Source of the DNA: Delftia tsuruhatensis NBRC 16741
GTDB lineage: Bacteria; Pseudomonadota; Gammaproteobacteria; Burkholderiales; Burkholderiaceae_C
Length of the DNA stretch: 64,000 nucleotides
Assembly: GCF_001571325.1 (NCBI RefSeq)
Contig: NZ_BCTO01000014.1
Span: 1-64,000, forward strand
Direction of reading: 5' to 3'
Each line of letters begins with the position of its first letter. Position 1 is the stretch's first letter. This document shows positions 25,584 to 35,357 of the stretch, piece by piece. The position numbers and the translations under genes were made by a program. The notes below the pieces were generated by a model. The model worked only from the letters and a program-made list of their open reading frames with translations, was not told the DNA's origin and did not search any database.

Positions 25584-26291
25584 TCATGCGCCGATGTAGG
25601 CCTTGCGGATGGAGTCGTCGGCCAGCAATTCGGCGGGCCTGCCCTCGCGCACGATGCGGCCGCTTTCCATCACATAGGCGCGGTGCGCGATCTTCAGCGC
25701 CGCATAGGCGTTCTGCTCGGCCAGCAGCACGGTGGTGCCGGCCGCGTTGATGCGCTGTATGGCCTCGAACATCTGCTTGATGACCAGGGGCGCCAGGCCC
25801 AGCGAGGGCTCATCCAGCAGCAGGGCCTGGGGCCGGCCCATCATGGCGCGGCCGATGGCCACCATCTGCTGCTGGCCGCCCGACAGCGAGCCGGCCGGAT
25901 CATGCTGCTTCTCGCGCAGGATGGGAAACAGCTCCATCACCTCCTGCAGCGTCTTCTGGCTGGGACCGGGGTCGCGGCGGTGCACGTAGGCGCCCAGCTG
26001 CAGGTTGCGCAGCACCGACATCTGGGGGAACAGCTTGCGCCCTTCGGGGCACTGCACCACGCCGGACTGCACGATGGCCGAAGGCTTGCGCCCGGCCAGC
26101 TCCTGCCCGTTCCAGACGATGGAGCCGCCCGCGGCCTTGTGGATGCCGCTGGCCGTGAGGAACAGCGAACTCTTGCCCGCGCCGTTGGCGCCCAGCAGCA
26201 CCACCAGCTCGCCCCGGTCGGCATGCAGGCTCACGCCGTCCAGCGCCAGGAAGCTGCCGTAGCGCAGCGACACGTTCTCAAACTTCAGCAT
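25584..26291 (-). CDS. livF: ABC transporter ATPase, LivF-type
   Basis: 235 residues from ATG 26291 ([12 protein letters not shown]). Walker A GANGAGKS, LivF-type [12 protein letters not shown], signature SLSGGQQQM, Walker [12 protein letters not shown], switch His near LLAEQN. One of two ATPases powering the branched-chain type importer. Its start overlaps the livG end by 14 bp, giving tight coupling. Confidence 0.93.
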   Translation of the reverse strand: MLKFENVSLRYGSFLALDGVSLHADRGELVVLLGANGAGKSSLFLTASGIHKAAGGSIVWNGQELAGRKPSAIVQSGVVQCPEGRKLFPQMSVLRNLQLGAYVHRRDPGPSQKTLQEVMELFPILREKQHDPAGSLSGGQQQMVAIGRAMMGRPQALLLDEPSLGLAPLVIKQMFEAIQRINAAGTTVLLAEQNAYAALKIAHRAYVMESGRIVREGRPAELLADDSIRKAYIGA

Positions 26292-27042
26292 GCTCGCTCC
26301 CCAGGTAGGCATCGATGACGGCGGGGTTGCGGCGTATTTCCTCGGGCGTGCCCTCGGCGATCTTCTCGCCGTAGCTGAGCACCAGGATCTTGTCGGCCAG
26401 GCTCATGATCATGCCCATCTTGTGCTCGATCAGCGCCACCGTGATGCCGTGGCGCACCAGCTTGCGGATCAGCTCGGCCAGGCCCTCGGTCTCCTCGGGG
26501 TTGACGCCGCCGGCGGGCTCGTCGAGCAGCATCAGCTTGGGGTCGGTGGCCAGGGCCAGCGCGAAGGCCACGCGCTTGCGCTCCTCCTGCGTGATGTCGC
26601 CCGCGATGCGGCCGGCCACATGCGACAGGCCCACGAAGTCCAGCGCGTCGCGTGCCTTTTCGCGGCACACGCGCTCTTCCTCGCGCAGGCGGCTGGAGCC
26701 GCGCAGCACGTCCCATAGCCCTGAGCGCGTGCGCAGCCGGTGGCCCACGATGAGGTTGTCCAGCACCGTGGCGCGGTCGAACAGCGCCGTGGTCTGGAAG
26801 GTGCGCGCCACGCCCAGTTTCGCCACCTGGTCGGTGCGAAGCGAGGTCACGTCCTGGCCATTGAAGGTGATGGTGCCCGAGGTGGGCTTGTGCACGCAGC
26901 TGATCAGGTTGAAGAACGTGGTCTTGCCCGCGCCGTTGGGGCCGATGATGGCGTTGATGCGGCCTTCCTCGATCACGGTGCTGACATCGCTCACGGCGGC
27001 CAGTCCGCCGAACCGCTTGGTCAGGTGGTCAATCTTGAGCAT
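26278..27042 (-). CDS. livG: ABC transporter ATPase, LivG-type
   Basis: 254 residues from ATG 27042 ([14 protein letters not shown]). Walker [29 protein letters not shown], signature-region [17 protein letters not shown] (degenerate, normally LSYGQQR), Walker [13 protein letters not shown], and the LivG-specific [18 protein letters not shown]. Partner of LivF. The signature departs from LSGGQ, which is unusual and may affect activity or reflect a subfamily. Confidence 0.92.
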   Translation of the reverse strand: MLKIDHLTKRFGGLAAVSDVSTVIEEGRINAIIGPNGAGKTTFFNLISCVHKPTSGTITFNGQDVTSLRTDQVAKLGVARTFQTTALFDRATVLDNLIVGHRLRTRSGLWDVLRGSSRLREEERVCREKARDALDFVGLSHVAGRIAGDITQEERKRVAFALALATDPKLMLLDEPAGGVNPEETEGLAELIRKLVRHGITVALIEHKMGMIMSLADKILVLSYGEKIAEGTPEEIRRNPAVIDAYLGSEHAEV

Positions 27043-28003
27043 GCGGCTTGCCCTCCTTGGCATTGCGGCGCGCGCGCCAGGCGGTGACGCTGCCCACCAC
27101 GCCGTAGGGCATGAAGATCACCAGCATCACGAGAATGGGGCCGAAGACGATGAAGCGGTACTCCTGCAGGAACTGCAGGTACTGCGTGATCCAGGGCATG
27201 CCGATGGCGCCCAGCAGCGGCCCCAGCACCGTGCCCATGCCGCCGACCATGGCGAAGATCATCATGTCGAAGGTGTGGTGCACGCCCGCCATGTCCGGCC
27301 CGATGAAGCGCACGAAGCCCGCATACAGGCCGCCCGCCACGCCCGCGTAGACCACGCTCAGCATGAAGGCCAGCACCTTGTTGCGCATGAGGTTGATGCC
27401 GAGCGCCTCGGCCAGCTCGTCGCTGTTGCGGATGGCCACGAAGGTGCGGCCCAGCAGCGACCGGACGATGCGCCGCATCACCCAGACCGAGGCCACGAGG
27501 AAGGCCAGCACCAGGTAGTACAGCGCCAGCGGCGACTCGAAGCTCAGCGCACCCAGGGCCTCGGGCGCGGGGATGCCCATGATGCCCACCGTGCCGTGGG
27601 TCAGGCCCTCCCACTTCTCGATGACGAGGAACATGATGTAGCCCACGCACAGCGTGAAGATGGAGAAGTAGTGGCCCTTGAGCCGCAGCGAGACGATGCC
27701 GATCAGGTAGCCCAGCACCGCGCACACCACGCCCGACATCACCAGCCCGCCCCAGAACGGCCAGCCATGGTCCACCGTGAGGATGCCCACGGTATAGGCG
27801 CCCGCGGCCATGAAGCCCGCATGCGCCAGATTGAGCTGGCCCGTGTAGCCCGTGATCAGGTTCAGGCCCAGCGTGGCGATGGCGAAGATGTAGGCCGTGC
27901 TCATCACCGTGAGGTGGTAGTCGTTGCCCGCCAGCCAGGGAAAGGCGATGCCGGCGGCCAGCAGCAGGCCCCAGGCAACGCGGGAGTCGATGAATCCGTT
28001 CAT
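27029..28003 (-). CDS. livM: ABC transporter permease, LivM-type
   Basis: 324 residues with about ten hydrophobic helices: LPWLAGNDYHLTV region, ATLGLNLITGYTGQLNLAH (family hallmark), FMAAGAYTVGILT, and GRTFVAIRNSDELAEALGI, the EAA-like cytoplasmic loop. GAGGAG lies 7 nt before the ATG. Its start immediately follows the livH stop and its end overlaps livG. Confidence 0.93.
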   Translation of the reverse strand: MNGFIDSRVAWGLLLAAGIAFPWLAGNDYHLTVMSTAYIFAIATLGLNLITGYTGQLNLAHAGFMAAGAYTVGILTVDHGWPFWGGLVMSGVVCAVLGYLIGIVSLRLKGHYFSIFTLCVGYIMFLVIEKWEGLTHGTVGIMGIPAPEALGALSFESPLALYYLVLAFLVASVWVMRRIVRSLLGRTFVAIRNSDELAEALGINLMRNKVLAFMLSVVYAGVAGGLYAGFVRFIGPDMAGVHHTFDMMIFAMVGGMGTVLGPLLGAIGMPWITQYLQFLQEYRFIVFGPILVMLVIFMPYGVVGSVTAWRARRNAKEGKPHAQD

Positions 28004-28867
28004 TCAATGACTCCTCTTGGCGAACAGGCCCTGAGGGCGCAGCGACAGGATCACCACCAGCAGCACGAAGGCGATGATGTCCTTGTAGTCGGTGGAGATG
28101 TAGTAGGCGCCGAAGCTCTCGGCGAAGCCGATGATCAGCCCGCCCAGCACGGCGCCCGGGATGCTGCCCATGCCGCCCAGGATGATGATCACGAAGGCCT
28201 TGGTGATGACCAGGTGGCCCATGGCCGGATAGACCAGGTTGATGGGCGCATACAGCGTGGCCGCCACGGCCGCGAGCACGCCTGAGATGGCAAAGGTCAG
28301 CATGGATACGCGGTTGGCATCGATGCCCACCATCGATGCGCCCTCGCGGTTCTGGGCCATGGCGATGATGGTCGAGCCCGTGGTGGTGCGCGTCAGGAAC
28401 AGGTGCAGCGCCACCATCAGCGCAAAGGCCGCGACTATGATCAGCAGGCGCTGCGCAGGCGCCGTGATGCCGCCCATCTCCACGATGGAGGTATAGGGCG
28501 TGGGCATGCGCTGGAAGTCCGCGCCCCACAGCGCCTGGGCGCCCGCTTCCAGAAACAGCAGCAGCCCGATGGAGGCGATCTTGGGATGCAGGGGCGAGGC
28601 CTTGCGCAGCGGATGGAAGATCAGCCGCTCGCTGACGATGCCCAGCACCGCCACCGCCACCGCCGCCACCAGCATGGCCGCCCAGTAGCCCCAGCTCCAG
28701 GCCACCATGGCCTGGAAGGCCACGAAGGCGCCGATCATGTAGAAGCCCCCGTGCGCGAAGTTGGGCACGTGCAGGATGCCGTAGACCAGGGTCAGGCCCA
28801 GGGCCACGAGGCCATAGATGCCGCCCAGGGTCAGTCCGTTGAGCACTTGCTGCAGGAAGACGTCCAT
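28004..28867 (-). CDS. livH: ABC transporter permease, LivH-type
   Basis: 287 residues from ATG 28867 (MDVFLQQVLNGLTLGG). Family hallmarks are GGIYGLVALGLTLVYGILHV with NFAHGGFYMIGAF and the EAA-like IAMAQNREGASMVGID. First gene of the livHMGFJ operon. An IclR-like palindrome lies about 125 bp upstream in the promoter region. Confidence 0.93.
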   Translation of the reverse strand: MDVFLQQVLNGLTLGGIYGLVALGLTLVYGILHVPNFAHGGFYMIGAFVAFQAMVAWSWGYWAAMLVAAVAVAVLGIVSERLIFHPLRKASPLHPKIASIGLLLFLEAGAQALWGADFQRMPTPYTSIVEMGGITAPAQRLLIIVAAFALMVALHLFLTRTTTGSTIIAMAQNREGASMVGIDANRVSMLTFAISGVLAAVAATLYAPINLVYPAMGHLVITKAFVIIILGGMGSIPGAVLGGLIIGFAESFGAYYISTDYKDIIAFVLLVVILSLRPQGLFAKRSH

Positions 28868-28991
28868 CACCGCCTCCCGCCTGCCGCCGCCGGTGGCCGC
28901 CACCGGACCAGGGTCTGTTCTCGCATTGCCTTGCCTCCTTGTTTGCTGTGAACCAGCTTAGGAGGCGGTGCCGTGCACCATCAACCCGAAG

Positions 28992-29008
28992 ATTCCGCAC
29001 AGCGGAAT
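28992..29008. promoter_or_regulatory. Palindrome upstream of the liv operon
   Basis: ATTCCGC-ACA-GCGGAAT, a perfect 7-bp inverted repeat in the 220-bp gap between livH and a LysR gene end. TTCCGCnnnGCGGAA-type sites resemble IclR-family operators. The only IclR gene in the window is 7 kb away, so the binder is unknown. No RNA gene or ORF is seen in the gap. Confidence 0.4.
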
Positions 29009-29087
29009 TCACCTGGGAAACCCCGAGGCGCAAACCGCTGCGGCAGTAACCTAGATGACAGGCGCAGGCCGGCAGGAGCGGGGAACG

Positions 29088-30026
29088 CTAGATGGACAGC
29101 GCCGGCAGGTTCTCGGGCAGGCCCTGCATGGAGCGCTGCGTGTGCTCGGCCACGAAGTCAAGGAAGCTGCGCACGCGCGCCGGCATGAACTTGCGCGTGG
29201 GCAGGGTGGCGTAGAGCGTGAATCGGCCCGTGGTCCATTCGGGCAGCACATGGCGCAGCCGGCCCGAGCGCAGGTGGCGCGCGATCAGGTCCAGCGGCTG
29301 GGTGCTGATGCCCGCGCCGTCCAGCGTGGCGCGCAGCAGCGTGCCCGTGTGGTTGGCCACCAGCACGGGGCGCACGGCCACCTCGACCTCGCCCGCGTTG
29401 CCGTCGAGCCGGCGCATGCGCAGCATGTCGGAGCGGCCCTGGATGCGCCGGCGCAGCAGGCACTGGTGGCCGGCCAGGTCCTCGGGCACGACAGGCACGC
29501 CATGGGCGTCCAGGTACTCGGGCGCGGCGCAGGCCAGGCCGCAGGTGGTGACGATGGGCCGGGCCACCACGTTGCCGTCGTAGCCCTCCTCGGCATTGAC
29601 GAAGGTGATGTCGTATTCGCCCACGGCCGCCTCGCTGGCCGACTCCACGAAGACCTCGATGCAAATGCGCGGATGCAGGCGGTGGAAGTCCGCCACCAGC
29701 GGTGCCAGCACATGCTCGGCGAACACGGGCGGCGTGAGCACGCGCACGGCGCCAGACAGCTCCAGCGTGTGCGCCTGGGCCAGGCTGAAGGCGTCCTCCA
29801 CATCGGCCAGGATGCCGCGCACGCGCTCCAGGTAGGCCTCGCCAGCCTCGGTCAGCGACACGCTTCGCGTGGTGCGCTGCAGCAGCCGCGTGCCCAGGTG
29901 CTGCTCCAGGTCGGCCACCAGGCGCGTGACCGTGGGCACGGACATGTCCAGGCGCCGCGCCGCCGCCGAAAACCCGGCCTCGTCGGCCACGGTCTGGAAT
30001 ACCCGCATGGTCTGCAATCGGTCCAT
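29088..30026 (-). CDS. LysR-family transcriptional regulator
   Basis: 312 residues from ATG 30026: MDRLQTMRVFQTVADEAGFS, PTVTRLVADLEQHLGTRLLQ, TTRSVSLTEAGEAYLERV, then an effector domain (VRVLTPPVFAEHVLAPLV). CrgA-like LysR subgroup. It reads in the same direction as the liv operon that begins 220 bp further on, so could regulate it, but is not divergent. A longer start at 30056 is possible. Confidence 0.88.
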   Translation of the reverse strand: MDRLQTMRVFQTVADEAGFSAAARRLDMSVPTVTRLVADLEQHLGTRLLQRTTRSVSLTEAGEAYLERVRGILADVEDAFSLAQAHTLELSGAVRVLTPPVFAEHVLAPLVADFHRLHPRICIEVFVESASEAAVGEYDITFVNAEEGYDGNVVARPIVTTCGLACAAPEYLDAHGVPVVPEDLAGHQCLLRRRIQGRSDMLRMRRLDGNAGEVEVAVRPVLVANHTGTLLRATLDGAGISTQPLDLIARHLRSGRLRHVLPEWTTGRFTLYATLPTRKFMPARVRSFLDFVAEHTQRSMQGLPENLPALSI

Positions 30027-30085
30027 CTTGTCCTTGGCCCCCGGCCTTGGTGCCAGGGGACTTTGCTGCATTGTTCCATTGCCCA

Positions 30086-30126
30086 AACGCCTGCGCCGCG
30101 GCTTTGCGGGCCGCGGCGCAGGCGTT
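30086..30126. terminator. Long GC-rich inverted repeat between yihY and lysR
   Basis: A perfect 17-bp inverted repeat, AACGCCTGCGCCGCGGC and its complement, with a 7-nt loop (TTTGCGG). It lies after the YihY gene on the minus strand and upstream of the LysR gene. Strong hairpin, no clear T-tract; likely a transcription block or REP-like element. Confidence 0.55.
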
Positions 30127-30149
30127 CATCTTCGTCGAAATGCGGGAAC

Positions 30150-31145
30150 TCAGCCCTTGCCGCCCGGAGTGTCCCCGGCGCTGGCCGCCTCGGCGGGCGG
30201 CGCCCAGCGGATAGGGTGGGTGAAGCGCACGCCGGCATCGCTGAAGGCCTTGGCCGTGGCGGCCGACAGCAGCAGGATGGCCGAGGAAAAGTAGATCCAC
30301 ATCAGCAGCACCACCAGCGAGCCCGCCGCGCCATAGGCCGAGACCACGGCCGCCGTGGCCAGGTACCAGGCCAGGGCCTGCTTGCCCAGCGTGAACAGCA
30401 GGGCGCCGATGATGGCCCCGAAGATCAGATAGCGCAGCCGGGGCTTGGGGCCGCCGCCTATGCGCATCAGCCCCACAAAGAGCAGCACGGTGATGCCGAA
30501 GGACACGCACTCGTTGATCAGGCTGACCAGCGGCCCCAGCGGCTGCATCTGCAGCTTGGTGCCGGCCCAGTTGGTGATCAGCTGGATGGCCGTGGACAGG
30601 GCCATGGACACCAGCAGCAAGAAGCCAAGCGCCAGCACATAGGTCAGGCCGCGCAGCCGCAGCGCGGCCATGCGCCACCACACGGCCTTGGGCGGCGGCG
30701 GCTCGCCGTTGGAGGTCCAGAGCCTTTCCAGCGCGGACTGCAGCTCCACGAAGACACCGGTGGCGCCCGACATCAGCAGGATGAAGCCGAACAGCGAAGC
30801 CAGCCGCCCCTCGTCGGGCCGCTGGGCGCTTTCCAGCGCGCCGCGCACCACCTGGGCGCCGCGCTCGCCGATCACGTCCTGCACCTGATCGATGAGCTGG
30901 TGCTCCACATAGCTGCGGTCCACCCACCAGCCCAGCACGCCGACCAGCAGCAGCAGCAGCGGGGCCAGGCTCAGGATGCCGTAGAAGGACATGGCGGCGC
31001 TCATGCGCAGGCCATCGGCGTCCAGCCACAGCTGCACGGCGTTCCACATGGCGCGCAGCGGGTTCAGTTCCAGCAGCCGGTCCAGGCGTGCGGACCAGAA
31101 CGAGGCGGGGGGAGTTTCCGGGGTATCTGAGGGCATGGCCCCCAT
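30150..31145 (-). CDS. YihY/BrkB-family inner-membrane protein
   Basis: 331 residues with six hydrophobic helices and the YihY/BrkB landmarks: ADGLRMSAAMSFYGILSLAPL near residue 45, GFILLMSGATGVFVELQSAL, LWTSNGEP and GAAGSLVVLLMWIYFSSAILL. The family was once called RNase BN by mistake; true function is unknown. An alternative ATG at 31136 is equally plausible. Cytoplasmic tail ends PGGKG. No operon partner is evident. Confidence 0.85.
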   Translation of the reverse strand: MGAMPSDTPETPPASFWSARLDRLLELNPLRAMWNAVQLWLDADGLRMSAAMSFYGILSLAPLLLLLVGVLGWWVDRSYVEHQLIDQVQDVIGERGAQVVRGALESAQRPDEGRLASLFGFILLMSGATGVFVELQSALERLWTSNGEPPPPKAVWWRMAALRLRGLTYVLALGFLLLVSMALSTAIQLITNWAGTKLQMQPLGPLVSLINECVSFGITVLLFVGLMRIGGGPKPRLRYLIFGAIIGALLFTLGKQALAWYLATAAVVSAYGAAGSLVVLLMWIYFSSAILLLSAATAKAFSDAGVRFTHPIRWAPPAEAASAGDTPGGKG

Positions 31146-31206
31146 TGTGCGCAGCGGCGCACCGGCGCCCTGTCAGCCTGTGCCGACAGGGGCCTGTGCG
31201 CGCGGC

Positions 31207-32772
31207 TCAGGTCACGGGCGCTGGATTGAACAGCACCAGGGCGTTGTGCAGCTTCCACTGCTCGGCCCAGGTCTTCCTGCGGCCGCTGGCCACGTCCAGC
31301 ATCAGGCGGAACATCTCCCAGCCCACGTCCTCGATGCTGGCCTGGCCCTCGGCGATGCGGCCCGCGTTCACGTCCATCAGGTCATGCCAGCGCCGCGCCA
31401 GGTCGCTGCGCGTGGCCACCTTGATCACGGGCACCTGGGCCAGGCCGTAGGGCGTGCCCCGGCCCGTGGTGAACACATGCAGGTTCATGCCGGCGGCCAG
31501 CTGCAGCGTGCCGCAGATGAAGTCGCTGGCCGGCGTGGCCGCGTAGACCAGGCCGCTTTGGATGCCCCGGTCGGCCAGACGCTGGCCCGGCGACAGCACG
31601 CCGGTGATGGGCGCCGTTCCGCTCTTGATGATGGAGCCCATGGCCTTCTCGACGATGTTGGACAGGCCGCCCTTCTTGTTGCCCGGCGTGGTGTTGGCGC
31701 TGCGGTCCACGCGGCCCTTGTCCAGGTAGGCGTCGTACCAGGCCATCTCCTCGATCATGGCCTGGGCCACCTCGGGGCTGGAGGCGCGCGAGGTGAGCTG
31801 GTCGATGCCGTCGCGCACCTCGGTCACCTCGCTGAACATCACGGTGGCGCCTGCGCGTACCAGCAAATCGGTGCAAAAGCCCACGGCCGGATTGGCCGTG
31901 ACTCCGCTGAACGCATCGCTGCCGCCGCACTGCACGCCCACCACCAGGGCGCTGGCCGGCACGGTCTCGCGCCGGCGCGCGTTCAGCCGCTCCAGATGCA
32001 CCCTGGCGCGGCCCATGATGGAGTCCACCATGGACATGAAGCCCACATGCGCCTCGTCCTGCAGGCAGACCACGTCCAGCGCGGGCTCGCGCTCATCGAC
32101 GATGGGGAAGGACCCCGGCGGCAGCAGCCGCTCGGGCTGCAGCTTCTCGCAGCCCAGGCTCACCACCATCACCTCGCCGCCGAAATTCGGGTTGTGGCTG
32201 ATGTTGCGCAGCGTGCGCTGCGGAACCTCGGCGCCCACGGCATCGATGGCCACGCCGCAGCCATAGCTGTGCTCCAGGCCCACCACATCGTCCACGTTCG
32301 GATAGCGCGGCAGCAGCTCGGCCTTGATGCGGCCCACCGCGAAATCCAGCACCCCGGCCACGCACTGCACCGTGGTGGTGATGGCCAGGATGTTGCGCGT
32401 GCCCACCGTGCCATCGGCATTGCGGTAGCCCTCGAAGGTGTAGCCCGTCAGCGGCGGCAGCGCGGGCGGCTGCACCGTAGCAATCGGCAACCCCTCAAGA
32501 GACAGCGCCCCCGGCATGCGCAGCAGCCGCTCATGCACCCAGCTGCCCGCGGCAATGGCCTGCAGCGCATAGCCGATCACCACGTTGTAGCGGCGCACCT
32601 CGCCGCCCTCGGCAATGTCCACCAGCGCCACCTTGTGCGCCTGCGGCACCTTGTCGACCAGCACCAGCCCCCCGGGCATCACCGTGCCCGCAGGCAAACC
32701 CCCGTCATTGGCCACGATGGCCACGTTGTCGGCCGGATGCATGCGGATGGAAAGAGGAAGTGGGGTACTCAT
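31207..32772 (-). CDS. garD: Galactarate dehydratase (UxaA/GarD family)
   Basis: 521 residues: an N-terminal SAF-like domain (residues about 5-95: [19 protein letters not shown] and the like) and the catalytic domain with [46 protein letters not shown] and [20 protein letters not shown]. GarD dehydrates galactarate to 5-dehydro-4-deoxy-D-glucarate, the substrate of KdgD encoded 5 kb away, so it joins this island functionally. Altronate dehydratase is the alternative within the family, but the glucarate context favours GarD. Confidence 0.85.
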   Translation of the reverse strand: MSTPLPLSIRMHPADNVAIVANDGGLPAGTVMPGGLVLVDKVPQAHKVALVDIAEGGEVRRYNVVIGYALQAIAAGSWVHERLLRMPGALSLEGLPIATVQPPALPPLTGYTFEGYRNADGTVGTRNILAITTTVQCVAGVLDFAVGRIKAELLPRYPNVDDVVGLEHSYGCGVAIDAVGAEVPQRTLRNISHNPNFGGEVMVVSLGCEKLQPERLLPPGSFPIVDEREPALDVVCLQDEAHVGFMSMVDSIMGRARVHLERLNARRRETVPASALVVGVQCGGSDAFSGVTANPAVGFCTDLLVRAGATVMFSEVTEVRDGIDQLTSRASSPEVAQAMIEEMAWYDAYLDKGRVDRSANTTPGNKKGGLSNIVEKAMGSIIKSGTAPITGVLSPGQRLADRGIQSGLVYAATPASDFICGTLQLAAGMNLHVFTTGRGTPYGLAQVPVIKVATRSDLARRWHDLMDVNAGRIAEGQASIEDVGWEMFRLMLDVASGRRKTWAEQWKLHNALVLFNPAPVT

Positions 32773-32804
32773 GGCAATGTCTCAATTTTCTAGGGGCCTG
32801 TCGC

Positions 32805-32931
32805 AATCGGAGTGGGCCCTCGCAACCGTCACGTCCCAACTCAGGAACGCCGAGCAAGAGCCGCCTCGCGGCGAAGGCGTTGTCCCCCTCCGCGAAGCGA
32901 GAAGGGGGAAGGCGCGAAGCGCCTCAGGGGG
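32805..32931 (-). repeat. Comamonadaceae-type extragenic repeat, 3' of a Bug gene
   Basis: A non-coding stretch ending immediately at the stop of the adjacent minus-strand gene. On that strand it has hairpins AGGCGC-TTC-GCGCCT and CCCCCT...AGGGGG. A second copy, sharing about 24 nearly identical bases around AAGGCGCGAAGCG and the CGAGCAAG segment, lies at 51800-51919, also right after a minus-strand stop. Confidence 0.65.
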
Positions 32932-33930
32932 TCACTCTGCTTTTATTCCAGCAGCCTTGATCACCTTCCCCCACTTGACCACCTCGGCCTTCTGGAACTC
33001 GCCCAGCTCGGCCGGTGTCATCTGCGAAGGCAGCATGCCGAAGTTCTTCAGGCGCGCCTGCACCTCGGGCGTGGCGACGATCTTCATGATCTCCGCATGC
33101 AGCCGCTCCACGATGGGGCCCGGCGTGCCTGCGGGCGCGAACACGGCCTGCCACGATCCCATGTCGAAGCCCTTCTCGCCGGCCTCGGCAATGGTGGGCA
33201 CATCGGGCAGGGATTCCAGGCGCTTGGAGCTGGTCACGGCGATGGGGCGCAGCTTGCCGGCCTGCACATGGGGGCCGACGACCAGGGCGGTGTCGAACAT
33301 CATGTCCACCTGGCCGCCGATCACGTCCTGCACGGCCGGGCCGCTGCCCTTGTAGGGCACATGGGTGAACTTCACGCCCGTCTGGTAGCCCAGCAGCTCC
33401 AGCGCCATGTGGTTGGAGGTGCCGCTGCCCGGCGAGGCCGAGGTCAGGCCGCCCGCCGCTGCCTTGGCCTTGCTGGCGGCCAGCACGTCGGCCAGCGTCC
33501 TGTAGGGGCTGGAGGCCGGCACCACCAGCACCAGCGGGCCCGAGCCCAGCATGGCCACCGGCGTGAAGGACTTGACCGGGTCGTAGTCCAGCTTGGCGTA
33601 CAGGCTCACATTGATGGCGTGCGAGCTGATGGTGCCGCCCAGGATGGTGTAGCCATCGGCCGGTGCGCGCGCCGCAATGGCCGAGCCCACGCTGCCGCCC
33701 GCGCCGCCCTTGTTCTCGATCACCACGGGCGTGCCCAGGGCCTTGCTCAGCGGCTGGGCGATCACGCGCGCCAGCGTATCGGTATTGCCGCCGGGCGGGA
33801 ACGGCACCAGGTAGGTGATGGGCTTGCCCGTGGGCCAGTTGCCCTGCGCTGCGGCCGGCATGGCGGCCAGGGCCGTGCCCAGCAGCAGGGCGCTGGCGAG
33901 GGAATGTTGGATGAGTGTGCGGCGTTGCAT
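32932..33930 (-). CDS. Bug (TctC-type) periplasmic receptor
   Basis: 332 residues with a signal peptide (MQRRTLIQHSLASALLLGTA, cleavage near AAAQ) and Bug landmarks PITYLVPFPPGGNTDTLAR, VIENKGGAGGSVGSA, HVPYKGSGPAVQDVIGGQV and FAPAGTPGPIVERL. It follows the glucarate-dehydratase-like gene by 47 bp on the same strand, so probably binds a sugar diacid. No TctAB partner is present in the window. Confidence 0.9.
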   Translation of the reverse strand: MQRRTLIQHSLASALLLGTALAAMPAAAQGNWPTGKPITYLVPFPPGGNTDTLARVIAQPLSKALGTPVVIENKGGAGGSVGSAIAARAPADGYTILGGTISSHAINVSLYAKLDYDPVKSFTPVAMLGSGPLVLVVPASSPYRTLADVLAASKAKAAAGGLTSASPGSGTSNHMALELLGYQTGVKFTHVPYKGSGPAVQDVIGGQVDMMFDTALVVGPHVQAGKLRPIAVTSSKRLESLPDVPTIAEAGEKGFDMGSWQAVFAPAGTPGPIVERLHAEIMKIVATPEVQARLKNFGMLPSQMTPAELGEFQKAEVVKWGKVIKAAGIKAE

Positions 33931-33977
33931 GGTGCTTGTCTCCGGGTTTGTGTCGTTGGAATCGTGTGAAAGCGGGT

Positions 33978-35294
33978 TCAGAAGCGCGGCTGGTGGCCGG
34001 TGAACGCGGGGTCGTACTTGCGCATCTGCCCCAGGTCGTCGCGGTTGCGGATGCCGCAGTGCAGGTAGTTGTCGTGCAGGCGGGCCAGGGCCTCGCGGTC
34101 CAGCCGCACACCCAGGCCGGGCGCCGTGGGCACGCGCAGGCTGCCCTGCTCGAACTGCAGCCGGCCGCCCTCGACCACTTCCTCGTCCTGCCAGGGGTAG
34201 TGCGTGTCGCAGGCATAGGTCAGCAGGGGCACGCTGGCGCACAGGTGCGTCATGGCCACCAGGCTGATGCCCAGGTGGGAATTGCTGTGCATGGACAGGC
34301 CCAGGTCGAAGGTGCGGCACAGCGTGGACAGGCGCTGCGTGGCGCGCAGCCCGCCCCAGTAATGGTGGTCGCTGAGCACGATCTTCACGGGGCAGCCCAT
34401 GTCGGCGTTGCGGCGGAACTCGGCAAAGTCCGTCACCACCATGTTGGTGGCCAGCGGCACATCGCACTCGCGCGCCACGGCGGCCATGCCGTCCAGGCCC
34501 GGCGCCGGGTCCTCGTAGTACTCGAGCACGCCCTGCAGCTGCTGCACGATCTTCAGGCTGGTCTCCACCGTCCAGTTGCCATTGGGATCGATGCGCAGCG
34601 GCGTGCCCGGAAAGGCATCGGCCAGCGCCAGGATGCCGGCCGCCTCCTGCCCGGGCGGCAGCGCGCCGGCCTTGAGCTTGATGCTCTGGAAGCCGTACTG
34701 CGCAATCATGCGCCGCGCCTGCTCCACCAGCTGCTGCGGCGCCAGGGCCTCGCCCCAGGCGTCGGGCGAAGAATCTGGCCCATAGGGCCTGTCGATGTGC
34801 TCGGCGTACTTGTAGAACAGGTAGGCCGAGAACGGCACGCTGTCGCGCGCCGCCCCGCCCAGCAGGTCCACGATGGGCGCCCCGGCCATCTGGCCCTGCA
34901 GGTCCAGCATGGCGACCTCGAAGGCGCTGACCACCTTGGCCACGGTCTTGGACACATGCGTGCCCGGCGCCAGCGACACCTGCTGGCCCAGGAACTCCGA
35001 CGCCGTCAGCGCAGGCGGCGCCACCAGGGCCGCGACGCGGGCCTCCATCTCGTTGAGCGCCCAGGGCGACAGCCCCACCAGCGCGGGCGCGGCCTTGGCC
35101 AGCGCATCGAGCATGGGCTGGTCGCCGTAGCTTTCGTTGATGCCGACCAGGCCCGAGGCCGTCTCGATCTCGATGATGGAGCGCAGCGCCCAGGGCTCGT
35201 GGATGCCGGCCGCATTGAGCAGCGGCGGATCACGGAAGGCAATGGGCGTGATGCGGACGTGGCGGATCGCGTGGGTCGCTTGGGAGGTGCTCAT
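33978..35294 (-). CDS. Glucarate dehydratase-like enolase-superfamily enzyme
   Basis: 438 residues from ATG 35294 (MSTSQATHAIRHVRITPIAF). Enolase-superfamily landmarks: FQSIKLKAGAL (K-x-K base), RIDPNGNW, EYYEDPAPG, ATNMVVTDFAEF, DHHYWGG and SMHSNSHLGIS (catalytic His region). It belongs with the glucarate dehydratase group but differs from the canonical GudD encoded at 40461 (SMHSNSH against GSHSNNH, and a different C-terminus). It may act on another hexarate stereoisomer. Divergent from the FadR-type regulator with a palindromic operator between them. Confidence 0.85.
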   Translation of the reverse strand: MSTSQATHAIRHVRITPIAFRDPPLLNAAGIHEPWALRSIIEIETASGLVGINESYGDQPMLDALAKAAPALVGLSPWALNEMEARVAALVAPPALTASEFLGQQVSLAPGTHVSKTVAKVVSAFEVAMLDLQGQMAGAPIVDLLGGAARDSVPFSAYLFYKYAEHIDRPYGPDSSPDAWGEALAPQQLVEQARRMIAQYGFQSIKLKAGALPPGQEAAGILALADAFPGTPLRIDPNGNWTVETSLKIVQQLQGVLEYYEDPAPGLDGMAAVARECDVPLATNMVVTDFAEFRRNADMGCPVKIVLSDHHYWGGLRATQRLSTLCRTFDLGLSMHSNSHLGISLVAMTHLCASVPLLTYACDTHYPWQDEEVVEGGRLQFEQGSLRVPTAPGLGVRLDREALARLHDNYLHCGIRNRDDLGQMRKYDPAFTGHQPRF

Positions 35295-35357
35295 CTGGAC
35301 TGCGGACGGGGTCGGAAAATCGGAAAAATCTGCGAAAGCATTGACGTCTTGTGATAC

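Noticed and set aside
26390-28285. A 631-codon plus-strand frame across livG and livM
   Set aside because: Antisense to well-supported transporter genes; the sequence is low-complexity and has no recognisable domain.
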